Origin: an uncultured Lachnospiraceae bacterium | GTDB lineage: Bacteria > Bacillota > Clostridia > Lachnospirales > Lachnospiraceae | Reading direction: 5' to 3' | Assembly (NCBI GenBank): GCA_947648875.1 | Contig: CANSPM010000018.1 | Coordinates: 1-62,551, forward strand | DNA length: 62,551 nt | In this document: positions 50,902 through 60,226 of the stretch, piece by piece | Layout: every line of letters starts with the position of its first letter | How positions within the stretch are numbered: the first letter of the stretch is position 1 | Made by a program: the position numbers and the translations under genes | Notes under the pieces: generated by a model | Told to the model about the DNA's origin: nothing | The model's input: the letters and a program-made list of their open reading frames with translations, nothing else | The model's database searches: none

Positions 50902-51766
50902 CAACAATGACAACAAGAGGAAGAGGAATATTTTGCATTTAATATGCCTGCTGATTACGGTGGGCATATTGTGTATTCTCAGCCCCATCCCTGTATATGC
51001 CACGGAGGATCAAGAACCAGGTTCCACAGAGGAGAGTACGATTCGGTATGGTGCGGGAGAGATTCAGACACCGGAAGAACTGGAAGAGCTTAATGTGCAG
51101 AATAGCTTTAACATCACCGTGAATAACGGAAACGGGCAGGTCAACGGCATGCTTCGGATCATGATTATTCTGACACTGATTGCTCTTGCGCCGACGTTAT
51201 TACTTATGCTGACGGCATATACCCGGGTCATCATTGTGCTACATTTTACCAGGGCGGCTCTGAATACGCAGACGGCGCCCCCTAACCAGGTTTTGATCGG
51301 TATTGCGCTGTTTTTGACAATATTTATTATGCAGCCTACACTGAATCGGGTGTACAATGAGGCCATTGTGCCGCTTGATGAGGGTGTTATCACCCAAGAG
51401 GAAGCCTTTGAGGCGGGAATACAGCCTTTCCGGGATTTTATGTACGGAGAGACGCTGACGAAGGATGTGGATATGTTTATGGAGATTGCCGGACAGGAAT
51501 GGGACGGTGAGACATTGAGTCAGATTCCCATCTCCGTATTGATTCCCAGTTTTATTATTGGCGAATTGCGGCAGGCATTTTTTATGGGATTTATCATATA
51601 TATCCCCTTTATCGTCATAGATATGGTGGTGGCTTCTACTCTGATGAGTATGGGTATGATGATGCTACCCCCCACAACGATTTCTATGCCTTTCAAGATT
51701 TTGCTCTTTGTGTTGGCAGACGGCTGGAGTCTGGTGATAATGAATTTGGTTGATACATTCCAGTAG
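50885..51766 (+). CDS. fliP: Flagellar biosynthetic protein FliP
   Basis: Core of the type III export gate. A 293-residue protein with an N-terminal signal-like helix (about 15-35), an extracytoplasmic acidic segment, and the FliP family blocks LTLIALAPTLLLMLTAYTR, RAALNTQTAPPNQVLIGIALFLT, PSFIIGELRQAFFMGF and MGMMMLPPTTISMPFKILLFVLADGW (in parts). ATG 50885 overlaps the fliO end by 17 nt; GGAGGGAG lies about 11 nt upstream. Confidence 0.96.
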   Translation: MALTDNNNDNKRKRNILHLICLLITVGILCILSPIPVYATEDQEPGSTEESTIRYGAGEIQTPEELEELNVQNSFNITVNNGNGQVNGMLRIMIILTLIALAPTLLLMLTAYTRVIIVLHFTRAALNTQTAPPNQVLIGIALFLTIFIMQPTLNRVYNEAIVPLDEGVITQEEAFEAGIQPFRDFMYGETLTKDVDMFMEIAGQEWDGETLSQIPISVLIPSFIIGELRQAFFMGFIIYIPFIVIDMVVASTLMSMGMMMLPPTTISMPFKILLFVLADGWSLVIMNLVDTFQ

Positions 51767-51798
51767 TTGTGCTTTAGAGAATGAGGAGAGTGGTAGAT

Positions 51799-52071
51799 AT
51801 GACAGTGGAAGGTGTGGCGGAGATTGCCGGAAGGGCGCTTACTCTGATTATTAAGGTGTCCATGCCGGTACTGCTGGTATCACTGTGTATTGGACTGTTG
51901 GTCAGTATTTTTCAGACGGTGACTTCCATACAGGAACAGACGTTGACTTTTGTGCCTAAAATTATCGGCATTTTTGTGGCGCTGATTCTGTTGGGGCCAT
52001 GGATGATGAATTCCATGGTGGAGTTTATGACACAGCTCTGGTCCAATTTCAGCTTGTATGTCAGCGGGTGA
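51799..52071 (+). CDS. fliQ: Flagellar biosynthetic protein FliQ
   Basis: Export gate subunit of 90 residues with two membrane helices and the family motif SIFQTVTSIQEQTLTFVPKI. ATG 51799 was chosen to match the family length, with GAGGAGAG upstream. Confidence 0.95.
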   Translation: MTVEGVAEIAGRALTLIIKVSMPVLLVSLCIGLLVSIFQTVTSIQEQTLTFVPKIIGIFVALILLGPWMMNSMVEFMTQLWSNFSLYVSG

Positions 52072-52076
52072 GATAG

Positions 52077-52859
52077 ATGATTGAATTCTCTTTCTCCATG
52101 TATGATTTAGAATATTTTCTTTTGATCCTTACTCGGGTGAGTTGTTTTGTCTTTGTAGCGCCTTTTTTCAGTCTGAACAATACACCCAGACATGTGCGGG
52201 TGGCTCTGTCGGTATTTACAGCGGCCCTTCTGTACCAGACATTGGCGCCGGTTCCTGCCGTGGAGTATCAGACCGTCACGGGGTACTCCGTAATCGTGTT
52301 GAGAGAAGCCATTGTGGGGCTTATGTTGGGGCTTGGAACCAGCATGTGCAGCGCAATTGTTAATTTTGCGGGTCATATTGTAGATATGGAGACTGGTCTG
52401 TCCATGGTGACGCTTATGGACCCGGCCACCAGAGAGTCCACCAGTATCACAGGTGTTTTTTATCAGTATGTGGTGATGTTGATGCTGATTGTCAGTGGCA
52501 TGTACAGGTATCTCTTTGGTGCCCTGGCGGATACCTTTGTTTTGATTCCGGTAAACGGGGCCCTGTTTCAAATGGATTCCCTGTTGATTTCCGTGGTAAA
52601 GTTTCTGGGGAATTACATTATCATCGGGTTTCGGATTTGTCTGCCTGTGTTTTGTGTGATCTTGATGCTGAATGCTATTCTGGGGGTACTGGCTAAAGTA
52701 TCGCCTCAGATGAATATGTTTGCGGTGGGTATTCAGTTGAAAATCCTGGTAGGGCTGTCCATTCTGTTTCTTTCGGCCAGCATGCTGCCGGATGCGGCTA
52801 ATTTCATTTTTAAGCAGATGAGGGAGATTATTGAAGCCATAGCGGGAGGCATGATGTGA
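52077..52859 (+). CDS. fliR: Flagellar biosynthetic protein FliR
   Basis: Export gate subunit, 260 residues, with about six membrane helices and the family pattern RVSCFVFVAPFFS near the N-terminus, then REAIVGLMLGLG, and a C-terminal QLKILVGLSILFLS. It ends by overlapping the flhB GTG start (ATGATGTGA). Confidence 0.94.
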   Translation: MIEFSFSMYDLEYFLLILTRVSCFVFVAPFFSLNNTPRHVRVALSVFTAALLYQTLAPVPAVEYQTVTGYSVIVLREAIVGLMLGLGTSMCSAIVNFAGHIVDMETGLSMVTLMDPATRESTSITGVFYQYVVMLMLIVSGMYRYLFGALADTFVLIPVNGALFQMDSLLISVVKFLGNYIIIGFRICLPVFCVILMLNAILGVLAKVSPQMNMFAVGIQLKILVGLSILFLSASMLPDAANFIFKQMREIIEAIAGGMM

Positions 52860-53968
52860 CACTAAAGTATAATCTTCAGTTTTTTGCCAAGGACGGGCCG
52901 GGGGGAGAGAAAACAGAACCTGCCACCGATAAAAAATTGAATGATGCCAGAAAAGAAGGACAGGTGGCCAAGAGTAAGGAAATTGCCAACTGCATGGGGC
53001 TTATGAGTCTGTTCCTGATTTTAAAGTTCTATGTGGGAACCATGGGTACCCGTTTTCTGGAGTTGTTTCAGGGGGTATATAATGATATTCCCGGGACGCT
53101 GGTTTTCTGGGGCGGTAATATGCCTCAGGATGAAATGAGGCTGTATTTTAATCAGATGCTTACGAATGTGCTTTTGATTATCCTGCCGATTATGCTGATC
53201 GGCTTTGTGGTGGCCTTCGTGTGTGATGTGGCACAGGTGAAATGGAAGGTGACGACCAAGCCGCTACAGCCCAAACTGAGTAAGCTAAATCCGCTTAAGG
53301 GCTTAAAAAAAATTTTCTCTGTAAACGCGCTGGTGGAGTTGGTGAAGTCCCTGTTAAAGATCGGGCTCATAATCTATATTGCTTATGCTTATTTGAAAGA
53401 TAAGCTGATACTGATCTACGATCTGTATGAGATGCCTCTGATGCAGGCTCTGGCTCTGGCGGCGGAGACAGTGACGGATCTGGGAATCCGTATTGCGGCA
53501 ATCTATATGATAATTGCTTTGGCGGACTATATTTATCAGAAAGTTAAGTTTAAACAGGACATGCGTATGACCAAGCAGGAGATCAAGGACGAGTACAAAC
53601 AGTCTGAAGGCGATCCTCAGGTCAAGGGAAGAATCCGCCAGAAGATGCAGGAGGCTTCCCGCCGTCGTATGATGCAGGATCTGCCGCGGGCGGATGTGGT
53701 TATCACCAACCCCACACATTTTGCGGTGGCCATTCGGTATGACGCACAGGAGGCGGACGCGCCTGTGGTTCTTGCAAAGGGTTCTGACCATTTGGCGGCC
53801 AGGATCAAGGAAATCGCCAGGGAGAATCATATTGAAATTGTTGAAAACAAGCCCCTTGCGAGAATGCTCTACGCCAATGTGGAAGTGGGGCAAATGGTGC
53901 CGCCGGAGTTATATCAGGCGGTGGCGGAGGTGTTGGCTTTTGTGTATCAACTACAGGGTAAAATATAG
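52856..53968 (+). CDS. flhB: Flagellar export specificity switch FlhB
   Basis: A 370-residue membrane protein that controls export substrate switching. N-terminal KTEPATDKKLNDARKEGQVAKSKE, four membrane helices, and the autocleavage motif NPTH in ADVVITNPTHFAVAIRY. Start GTG 52856 overlaps fliR by 4 nt and has GGGAGGC upstream. Confidence 0.96.
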   Translation: MTLKYNLQFFAKDGPGGEKTEPATDKKLNDARKEGQVAKSKEIANCMGLMSLFLILKFYVGTMGTRFLELFQGVYNDIPGTLVFWGGNMPQDEMRLYFNQMLTNVLLIILPIMLIGFVVAFVCDVAQVKWKVTTKPLQPKLSKLNPLKGLKKIFSVNALVELVKSLLKIGLIIYIAYAYLKDKLILIYDLYEMPLMQALALAAETVTDLGIRIAAIYMIIALADYIYQKVKFKQDMRMTKQEIKDEYKQSEGDPQVKGRIRQKMQEASRRRMMQDLPRADVVITNPTHFAVAIRYDAQEADAPVVLAKGSDHLAARIKEIARENHIEIVENKPLARMLYANVEVGQMVPPELYQAVAEVLAFVYQLQGKI

Positions 53969-54018
53969 CATTTTACAGGAAATATATATAATTTTTTGCA
54001 GGAAGGGAGGAACCGGAT

Positions 54019-56073
54019 ATGAATATTAATATTGCAAAAATGTCAAAAACAGATGCCATCGTGGCCATCTATATTCTGGTGGCTTTCCTGATGTTCCTCA
54101 TACCTCTTCACGCCGTGGTTTTAGATGTGTTTATGGCTTTTAATATGGCCATTGCCTTCACGGTTCTGTTCGTGTGCATGTTTACTAAGGAAGTGTTGGA
54201 TCTGTCCTATTTCCCCACGATTCTGCTCTTCACCACCATATTTCGAATTGCAATGAACGTCTCTTCCACCAGATGTATTCTGACTACAGGCACATCCGGC
54301 AATGTGGTGAAGACCTTTGGTCAGTTTGTGGGTGGCGGTGATTTGATAGTAGGTTCCATTATTTTTATCATTCTGATACTGATACAGTTTCTGGTGATAA
54401 ACAAAGGTTCCGAACGTGTGGCGGAGGTGACCGCGAGATTTACTCTGGATGCTATGCCCGGTAAACAGATGGCAATAGACGCGGACTTGAATACCGGTGC
54501 CATCACGGATGAGGAGGCCAAGATACGCCGTGAAAAAATTCAGCTGGAGTCCAGCTTCTTTGGCTCCATGGACGGTGCCGTAAAATATGTGAAAGGGGAT
54601 GCCATAGCCGGTTTGCTATTGACGGCTATCAATCTGATCGGCGGTATTGCCATGGGTATGTTGCGCGGTGGTATGGACATCGGGAGCGCGCTGGATAACT
54701 ATGGCATTCTGACCATAGGTGACGGTCTTGTGAGCCAGATTCCCTCTCTCCTGATCTCCCTGTCCACTGGTATTCTGGTGACCAAGGGCGGCAAGGAAGC
54801 GGAGTTTGGTCCGATTATTATCAAGCAGCTCTTTGGGATTCCCAAGGTAATGTATTTTGTTGGGGCCACTCTTTCTATTCTGGGCTTTGCCACAGAGCTG
54901 AATACCATACTGTTTGTGGGTATGGGCCTTCTGTTTGTGGTGGGAGGCAGGGGAATTGCCGCAAATCTGGAAACCGCTGCCACCGAGACCCTGGTGGACA
55001 CGGAGGAGGCAGCGGCGGAGGAGATCCGCCAGCCGGAGAATGTGAGCAGCCTGTTGCAGGTGGACCCCATCGAGCTGGAGTTCGGTTATGGTATTATACC
55101 TCTGGCGGATGTGAACCAGGGCGGCGACCTGCTGGACCGGGTGGTGATGATCCGGCGGCAGATGGCGCTGGAACTTGGTACCGTGGTGCCCATTATCAGA
55201 CTGCGTGATAACATTCAGCTGAATCCCAATCAATATATTATTAAAGTGAAGGGAATACAGGTCAGTGAGGGTGAAATCCTTTTTGACCACTATATGGCCA
55301 TGAATCCCGGATATGTGGAGGAGGAGATCACGGGTATTCCCACCTTTGAACCTTCCTTCCACCTGCCGGCCATCTGGATTACGGAAGGACAGAGGGAGCG
55401 GGCGGAGAGCCTGGGATATACGGTGGTGGACCCGCCTTCCATCATAGCCACCCACCTGACGGAGATTATCCGGCAGTACATCTCGGAACTGCTGACCAGA
55501 CAGGATGTACAGAACCTGGTTAACAATATGAAGGAAACCAATCCTACTCTGGTGGAAGAACTGGTACCTAAGCTTCTGGGGATCGGTGAGATTCAGAAGG
55601 TGTTGCAGAATCTGCTCAGAGAAGGAATTTCCATTCGAGATATGCTGACCATTATGGAGACTCTTGCGGATTATGGTTCCACGACCCGGGATACGGATGT
55701 GCTCACAGAGTATGTGCGGCAGAGCCTGAAACGGGCAATATCACGGAGGTTCTTCCCTCCCAATGAGACCAGTAGCGTGGTGACATTAGACCCTAAGATT
55801 GAACAGGAAATTATGGGTAGCATAAAGCAGACGGAGACAGGCGCGTATCTCAATCTGGACCCCGCCCGATCCAAAGCCATATTAAACTCTGTAGGGAATG
55901 AAGTGCAGAAGCTGGAGAACCTGGGGAAGAGCCCGGTCATTATTACGTCTCCTATTGTCAGGATGTACTTTAAGCGCCTGACGGAAGATTATTACAGGGA
56001 ATTGATCGTGGTATCCTACAACGAGATAGAGTCAGATATTGAATTACAGTCAGTTGGGATGGTGACAGCGTAA
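54019..56073 (+). CDS. flhA: Flagellar biosynthesis protein FlhA
   Basis: Large export-gate protein, 684 residues: about eight N-terminal membrane helices, the conserved cytoplasmic loop (RFTLDAMPGKQMAIDADLNTG, in parts) and a C-terminal domain that docks substrates and FliI. GGAAGGGAGG precedes ATG 54019. One-base overlap with flhF. Confidence 0.97.
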   Translation: MNINIAKMSKTDAIVAIYILVAFLMFLIPLHAVVLDVFMAFNMAIAFTVLFVCMFTKEVLDLSYFPTILLFTTIFRIAMNVSSTRCILTTGTSGNVVKTFGQFVGGGDLIVGSIIFIILILIQFLVINKGSERVAEVTARFTLDAMPGKQMAIDADLNTGAITDEEAKIRREKIQLESSFFGSMDGAVKYVKGDAIAGLLLTAINLIGGIAMGMLRGGMDIGSALDNYGILTIGDGLVSQIPSLLISLSTGILVTKGGKEAEFGPIIIKQLFGIPKVMYFVGATLSILGFATELNTILFVGMGLLFVVGGRGIAANLETAATETLVDTEEAAAEEIRQPENVSSLLQVDPIELEFGYGIIPLADVNQGGDLLDRVVMIRRQMALELGTVVPIIRLRDNIQLNPNQYIIKVKGIQVSEGEILFDHYMAMNPGYVEEEITGIPTFEPSFHLPAIWITEGQRERAESLGYTVVDPPSIIATHLTEIIRQYISELLTRQDVQNLVNNMKETNPTLVEELVPKLLGIGEIQKVLQNLLREGISIRDMLTIMETLADYGSTTRDTDVLTEYVRQSLKRAISRRFFPPNETSSVVTLDPKIEQEIMGSIKQTETGAYLNLDPARSKAILNSVGNEVQKLENLGKSPVIITSPIVRMYFKRLTEDYYRELIVVSYNEIESDIELQSVGMVTA

Positions 56074-57353
56074 TGATTATAAAAAAGTTTACGGGAAAAA
56101 CAGAGGCAGAGGCCACGGAAGCTGCCCAGAAAGAGCTTGGAAAGGGTGCTGTAATCATGAGCGTCCGCCAGATAAAACCCAAGGGGTTTATGTCATCTTT
56201 CAGGGCAAAACTGGTGGAAGTGACAGCCGCTTTGGAGGAGGAGCCTCAGAGAGGTGTCATTGCCAGAAGAAAACAGGCGGTACTCACAGCCCCTGCCCCA
56301 GAGACTGAAACCGATACGGTGACTGTGGCTCCACCGGCTTCCAGTGCTACCCGCAGTATAGAGGAGAAACTGGAAAATCTACAGACTCTGCTGGAAAGTC
56401 AGCTTCAGACCCGACAGGTTCAACAGGCGGAAAGCCAGCAGACCAGGATGGATGGGCAGACCATTCAGGTAGGGGATGGACGCTTGGGAGAGGTAGAGCA
56501 GTCTGGTCGGGACTCCGCATCGGAGGTAAATGAAAATGGCGAACAGAACGACGAGTTGATGAAGTTCCGTCAGCTGATCTATGACACCATGGTGGAGAAC
56601 GAAGTAGATGAAAAATATCTGGAAAAGGTAATGGAGGAAATTGACAAGATTCAGAAACCCAATATGCCTTTCGACTACCTGTTAGCCAGCATCTATCAGA
56701 GAATGATCTTGAAATTCGGCAAGTCGGAGGAGGATACGGAAGTTTCCCAGAGACCCCGGATAGTAACCTTTATCGGTCCCACCGGGGTGGGAAAGACAAC
56801 CACAATTGCCAAGATAGCAAGTCATTATGCAGTGGATCAGAAGAAGCAGGTGGCTTTGTTGACCCTGGACACATACAGGATTGCGGCGGCGGAGCAGCTG
56901 CGAACCTATGCCAATATTTTGATGGTTCCTTTCCGGGTGGTGTATACCAGAGAGGAATTGGCGGAAGCTGTCAGGGACTTTCAGGATTATGAGTATATTC
57001 TGGTGGATACGCCGGGACATTCCCCTCAGAACAAAGAACAGCTGGGTAATCTTAAGCAGATGCTGGCGCAGATGAAACAGGTGGCGGAGTGCCGTTTTTA
57101 CCTGGTACTCAGTGCCACTACCAAGTACAGGGATCTGATCAAGATTGCTGACAGCTACAGGCAGGTTGCGGATTATCAGCTGATTTTTACCAAGCTGGAC
57201 GAGACGGAGGCCCTGGGGAATCTGCTGAATATGAGGCTTTATACGGATACATCCATCGCCTATGTGACCCATGGGCAGAACGTACCCGATGATATTGAAC
57301 CGTTCAATCCCCAGAAGACTGTGAAAAAGCTGCTGGGCGGAGGGCGGCAGTGA
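56073..57353 (+). CDS. flhF: Flagellar SRP-type GTPase FlhF
   Basis: Directs flagellar placement. A 426-residue protein with an N-terminal basic B domain (about 1-70), a Gln/Glu-rich linker, and the SRP GTPase domain: FIGPTGVGKTTTIAKIA, LTLDTYRIAAAEQL, LVDTPGHS, FTKLDET. It pairs with FlhG, encoded next. Confidence 0.95.
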   Translation: MIIKKFTGKTEAEATEAAQKELGKGAVIMSVRQIKPKGFMSSFRAKLVEVTAALEEEPQRGVIARRKQAVLTAPAPETETDTVTVAPPASSATRSIEEKLENLQTLLESQLQTRQVQQAESQQTRMDGQTIQVGDGRLGEVEQSGRDSASEVNENGEQNDELMKFRQLIYDTMVENEVDEKYLEKVMEEIDKIQKPNMPFDYLLASIYQRMILKFGKSEEDTEVSQRPRIVTFIGPTGVGKTTTIAKIASHYAVDQKKQVALLTLDTYRIAAAEQLRTYANILMVPFRVVYTREELAEAVRDFQDYEYILVDTPGHSPQNKEQLGNLKQMLAQMKQVAECRFYLVLSATTKYRDLIKIADSYRQVADYQLIFTKLDETEALGNLLNMRLYTDTSIAYVTHGQNVPDDIEPFNPQKTVKKLLGGGRQ

Positions 57354-57424
57354 CCGGCCCTATCATTCACGATAATGGAATCTTAGCAGAATGTTGATTC
57401 TATTATTTCAGGAAAGGATACCAT

Positions 57425-58300
57425 ATGGACCAGGCTGAACAATTACGAATAATCAAGGCAGGCCAGCAGTCCCGGCCTTTGGCCAGGGTGATTACCGTCA
57501 CCAGCGGCAAGGGCGGTGTGGGCAAATCCAATACTTCCATCAACTTGGCGATCCAGTTTCGAAAGATGGGACAGCGGGTGATTATACTGGATGCGGATTT
57601 TGGGCTGGCCAATATAGAGATCATGTTCGGCACAGTGCCCAAGCACAATCTGTGTGACCTTATTTATCAGGGCAAGAATATTAAGGAAATTATTACCTGG
57701 GGTGCCATGGATGTGGGATTCATCTCCGGTGGGTCGGGGATCGTGGGAATGGCAAATCTGAGTCGGGACTATCTGGTATATATAATCCGGAATCTGGCGC
57801 AATTGGACGCAATTGCCGATATTATTATTGTAGATACCGGTGCGGGTATTTCAGACGCAGTGCTGGAATTTCTGGTAGCCAGCGGCGAAATTCTACTGGT
57901 TACCACGCCGGAGCCTACTTCCATCACAGACTCGTATTCTCTGCTGAAATCTCTGAGTATTCATCCCAGGTATGACAGTAGTACCACCGCTGTGAAGATG
58001 ATCGCCAATAAAGTGGAGAAGGAAGAGGAAGGGGAGGTACTCTTTAACAAGCTCAATGCCGTGGTGGCCAGATACTTGAAAATTCCTATCAGCTATTTGG
58101 GGGTAATTCCCCAGGACCCGTTGCTGGCAAGGGCTGTGATGCAACAGACACCCGTTTCCATTCAGAGTCCGGGAGCTAAATCGACCCAGGCCTATGAGAG
58201 GATCGCGGCGAAACTGATGAACCGTGAGGAGAGCAGCGGGCCGCCCCGGCGTGGCATGGCGGCGTTTTTTTCTCATATAATATCAGGGAGAAAGATATAG
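57425..58300 (+). CDS. flhG: MinD-like ATPase FlhG
   Basis: Antagonist of FlhF controlling flagellar number. The 291-residue protein has the N-terminal DQAEQLR helix that activates FlhF GTPase in related proteins, the deviant Walker A KGGVGKSN, LDADFGLANIEIMFG, and a C-terminal membrane-targeting helix. Shine-Dalgarno AGGAAAGGA precedes ATG 57425. Confidence 0.95.
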   Translation: MDQAEQLRIIKAGQQSRPLARVITVTSGKGGVGKSNTSINLAIQFRKMGQRVIILDADFGLANIEIMFGTVPKHNLCDLIYQGKNIKEIITWGAMDVGFISGGSGIVGMANLSRDYLVYIIRNLAQLDAIADIIIVDTGAGISDAVLEFLVASGEILLVTTPEPTSITDSYSLLKSLSIHPRYDSSTTAVKMIANKVEKEEEGEVLFNKLNAVVARYLKIPISYLGVIPQDPLLARAVMQQTPVSIQSPGAKSTQAYERIAAKLMNREESSGPPRRGMAAFFSHIISGRKI

Positions 58301-58307
58301 AGGAAAC

Positions 58308-58387
58308 GTTCTGTGAGGCTGAACGGCCCGCAGGGGGATTGCGGAACATAGAACAATAGAGCACGCGTTCCGAGAGGATTCTATTGT
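58308..58387 (+). promoter_or_regulatory. Structured intercistronic region between flhG and the PilZ gene
   Basis: Two adjoining hairpins: GTTCTGTG (58308-58315) with CATAGAAC (58347-58354), one G-U pair, enclosing CCGCA/TGCGG; then ACAATAGA (58353-58360) with TCTATTGT (58380-58387), enclosing TCC-GAGA-GGA. The PilZ Shine-Dalgarno AAGGAGG follows 9 nt later. It does not match the c-di-GMP riboswitch consensus I know. Confidence 0.5.
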
Positions 58388-58408
58388 CATGAATAAGGAG
58401 GCATCACG

Positions 58409-59149
58409 ATGAACAACATGATATCCAATTTTATTGAACCGGGCAACAAGATTGAGATCCAGATGGTGGAACCGCGAGATAACAAGAACAATGAATCTCC
58501 AAAGACTTACATCAGCCAGATCCAGGATATCCTGTCTGAAAACCAGCTGGAACTTGTGATGCCCATGGAAAAGACAAAATTGATTTTGCTTCCCATGGAT
58601 AAGGAGTATAACCTGGTTATTTACTCGGGAAACAATCTCTTTCAGTGTTTTGCCAGAATCATTGACCGATATAAAAGTGAAAATATATATACATTGGTGG
58701 TGGAACTCACCAGTAACCTGCGCAAATATCAGAGAAGGGAGTATTATCGGTTCAGTTGCGTGCTGGAGATGAATTCCCGGAATCTGGAAAAGGAGGAGGT
58801 AAGGGCCATCGAGGAGAGAGATCCCTACAGCAATCTGATTCCGGGACTGCCGCTTAAGCGCAGTGTCATCGTAGATATCAGCGGCGGTGGACTGCGTTTT
58901 CTGTCCACTCATCCCTATGAGCCGGGAAGCCTGATTTATATCAGCTACAATCTGGTTTTGCACGGCAAAAAGAAGGAGTATGAACTTGTGGGAAAGGTTC
59001 TGAGTTCGGAGAAACAGCAGGACCGAAAAAATACCTATGAGCACCGGGTACAGTATGTGGATATTGATGTGGATGTTCGGGAAGAGATAATCAAGTATAT
59101 TTTTGAGGAAGAGAGAAAGCATAGAAAAAAGGAACGGCTGGGATTATGA
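58409..59149 (+). CDS. PilZ-domain flagellar brake protein (YcgR type)
   Basis: A 246-residue c-di-GMP effector. N-terminal YcgR_2-like domain (about 1-100) and C-terminal PilZ domain with the binding motifs QRREYYRF (RxxxR) and DISGGGLRF (D/NxSxxG). On c-di-GMP binding, YcgR proteins slow the motor by contacting FliG/FliM or MotA. AAGGAGGC precedes ATG 58409. Its stop overlaps cheB. Confidence 0.92.
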   Translation: MNNMISNFIEPGNKIEIQMVEPRDNKNNESPKTYISQIQDILSENQLELVMPMEKTKLILLPMDKEYNLVIYSGNNLFQCFARIIDRYKSENIYTLVVELTSNLRKYQRREYYRFSCVLEMNSRNLEKEEVRAIEERDPYSNLIPGLPLKRSVIVDISGGGLRFLSTHPYEPGSLIYISYNLVLHGKKKEYELVGKVLSSEKQQDRKNTYEHRVQYVDIDVDVREEIIKYIFEEERKHRKKERLGL

Positions 59150-60225
59150 CGAAAAAAATATTGGTAGTAGACGACTCTGCACTCATGAGAAGGGTACTGT
59201 GTGATATAATAAACAGTGATGAAAGGTTCGAGGTTGCCGATCGGGCCAATGACGGTCTGGAGGCATTGGAACTGTTAAAAAAGAACAGTTATGATGTGGT
59301 GGTGCTGGATGTAAATATGCCCCGAATGAATGGTCTACAGCTTTTGTATGAACTGCGAAAGGCCAGGATCTCCGTTCGGATTATGATGGCCAGTACGGAT
59401 ACCAGAGACGGAGCCAGGACCACTCTGGACGCATTGGAACTGGGCGCGCTGGATTTCGTACATAAACCGGACAATGCTGTAAGCTGTAGAGCGGAGGAGT
59501 TCAGGAAAGAATTTTTAAATACTCTTGCGGCGGTGTCAGACAGTCGGCCTCCGGCCCTGGAGAGCAGGGTTGTGAAACAGGAGGTCCGTACCACCACTCG
59601 AAAAATTGTGGAGATTGCCAGAAAGCACGGGACGGGCATCAGTGGTAAAAAGATTGTCGCCATAGCCAGTTCCACCGGGGGGCCGAAATCCTTACAGTCT
59701 GTTATTCCCAGACTGCCTGCGGAACTACAGGCGCCGGTGCTGATCGTTCAGCATATGCCCAAAGGTTTTACGTCATCTCTGGCAGATCGTCTGGACTGTC
59801 TTGGAGAGATCCGGGTGAAGGAAGCGGCGGAAGGAGACGAACTGCAAAACGGAAGGGTCTATCTGTCCATGGGCGGAAGCCATATGAATGTGCGAACCGG
59901 CGCTTCCGGCAGGCCGGTGATTCACTATTCTGATGAACCTAACCGCGAGGGGGTGAAACCCTGTGCCAACTATATGTATGAATCCCTGATGGATTGCGGA
60001 TTTGATGAGATCATATGTGTCGTTCTTACGGGAATGGGAGCGGACGGAACGGAGGGCATAAAGAACCTGAAATCAAAGAAAAAGGTACATGTAATCGCAC
60101 AGGACCAGGAGACCAGCGTGGTGTATGGTATGCCCAGGAGCGTTGCAAAAGCGGGGCTCGCTGATCAGATTGTGCCGCTGGAGCAGATTGCGCAGGAGAT
60201 TATACTAAACGTGGGGGTAAAATGA
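59146..60225 (+). CDS. cheB: Chemotaxis protein-glutamate methylesterase CheB
   Basis: Removes methyl groups from chemoreceptors and deamidates glutamines. The 359-residue protein has a receiver domain with phospho-acceptor Asp55 (VVLDVNMPRMNG) and the CheB catalytic domain with Ser in IASSTGGP, His in QHMPKGFTSSLA and Asp in TGMGADGTEG. It overlaps the PilZ stop by 4 nt and is followed by cheA after one base. Confidence 0.96.
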   Translation: MTKKILVVDDSALMRRVLCDIINSDERFEVADRANDGLEALELLKKNSYDVVVLDVNMPRMNGLQLLYELRKARISVRIMMASTDTRDGARTTLDALELGALDFVHKPDNAVSCRAEEFRKEFLNTLAAVSDSRPPALESRVVKQEVRTTTRKIVEIARKHGTGISGKKIVAIASSTGGPKSLQSVIPRLPAELQAPVLIVQHMPKGFTSSLADRLDCLGEIRVKEAAEGDELQNGRVYLSMGGSHMNVRTGASGRPVIHYSDEPNREGVKPCANYMYESLMDCGFDEIICVVLTGMGADGTEGIKNLKSKKKVHVIAQDQETSVVYGMPRSVAKAGLADQIVPLEQIAQEIILNVGVK

Positions 60226-60226
60226 T

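Noticed and set aside
58301..58408. c-di-GMP-I or c-di-GMP-II riboswitch before the PilZ gene
   Set aside because: The expected conserved loops and receptor-tetraloop segments are not present.
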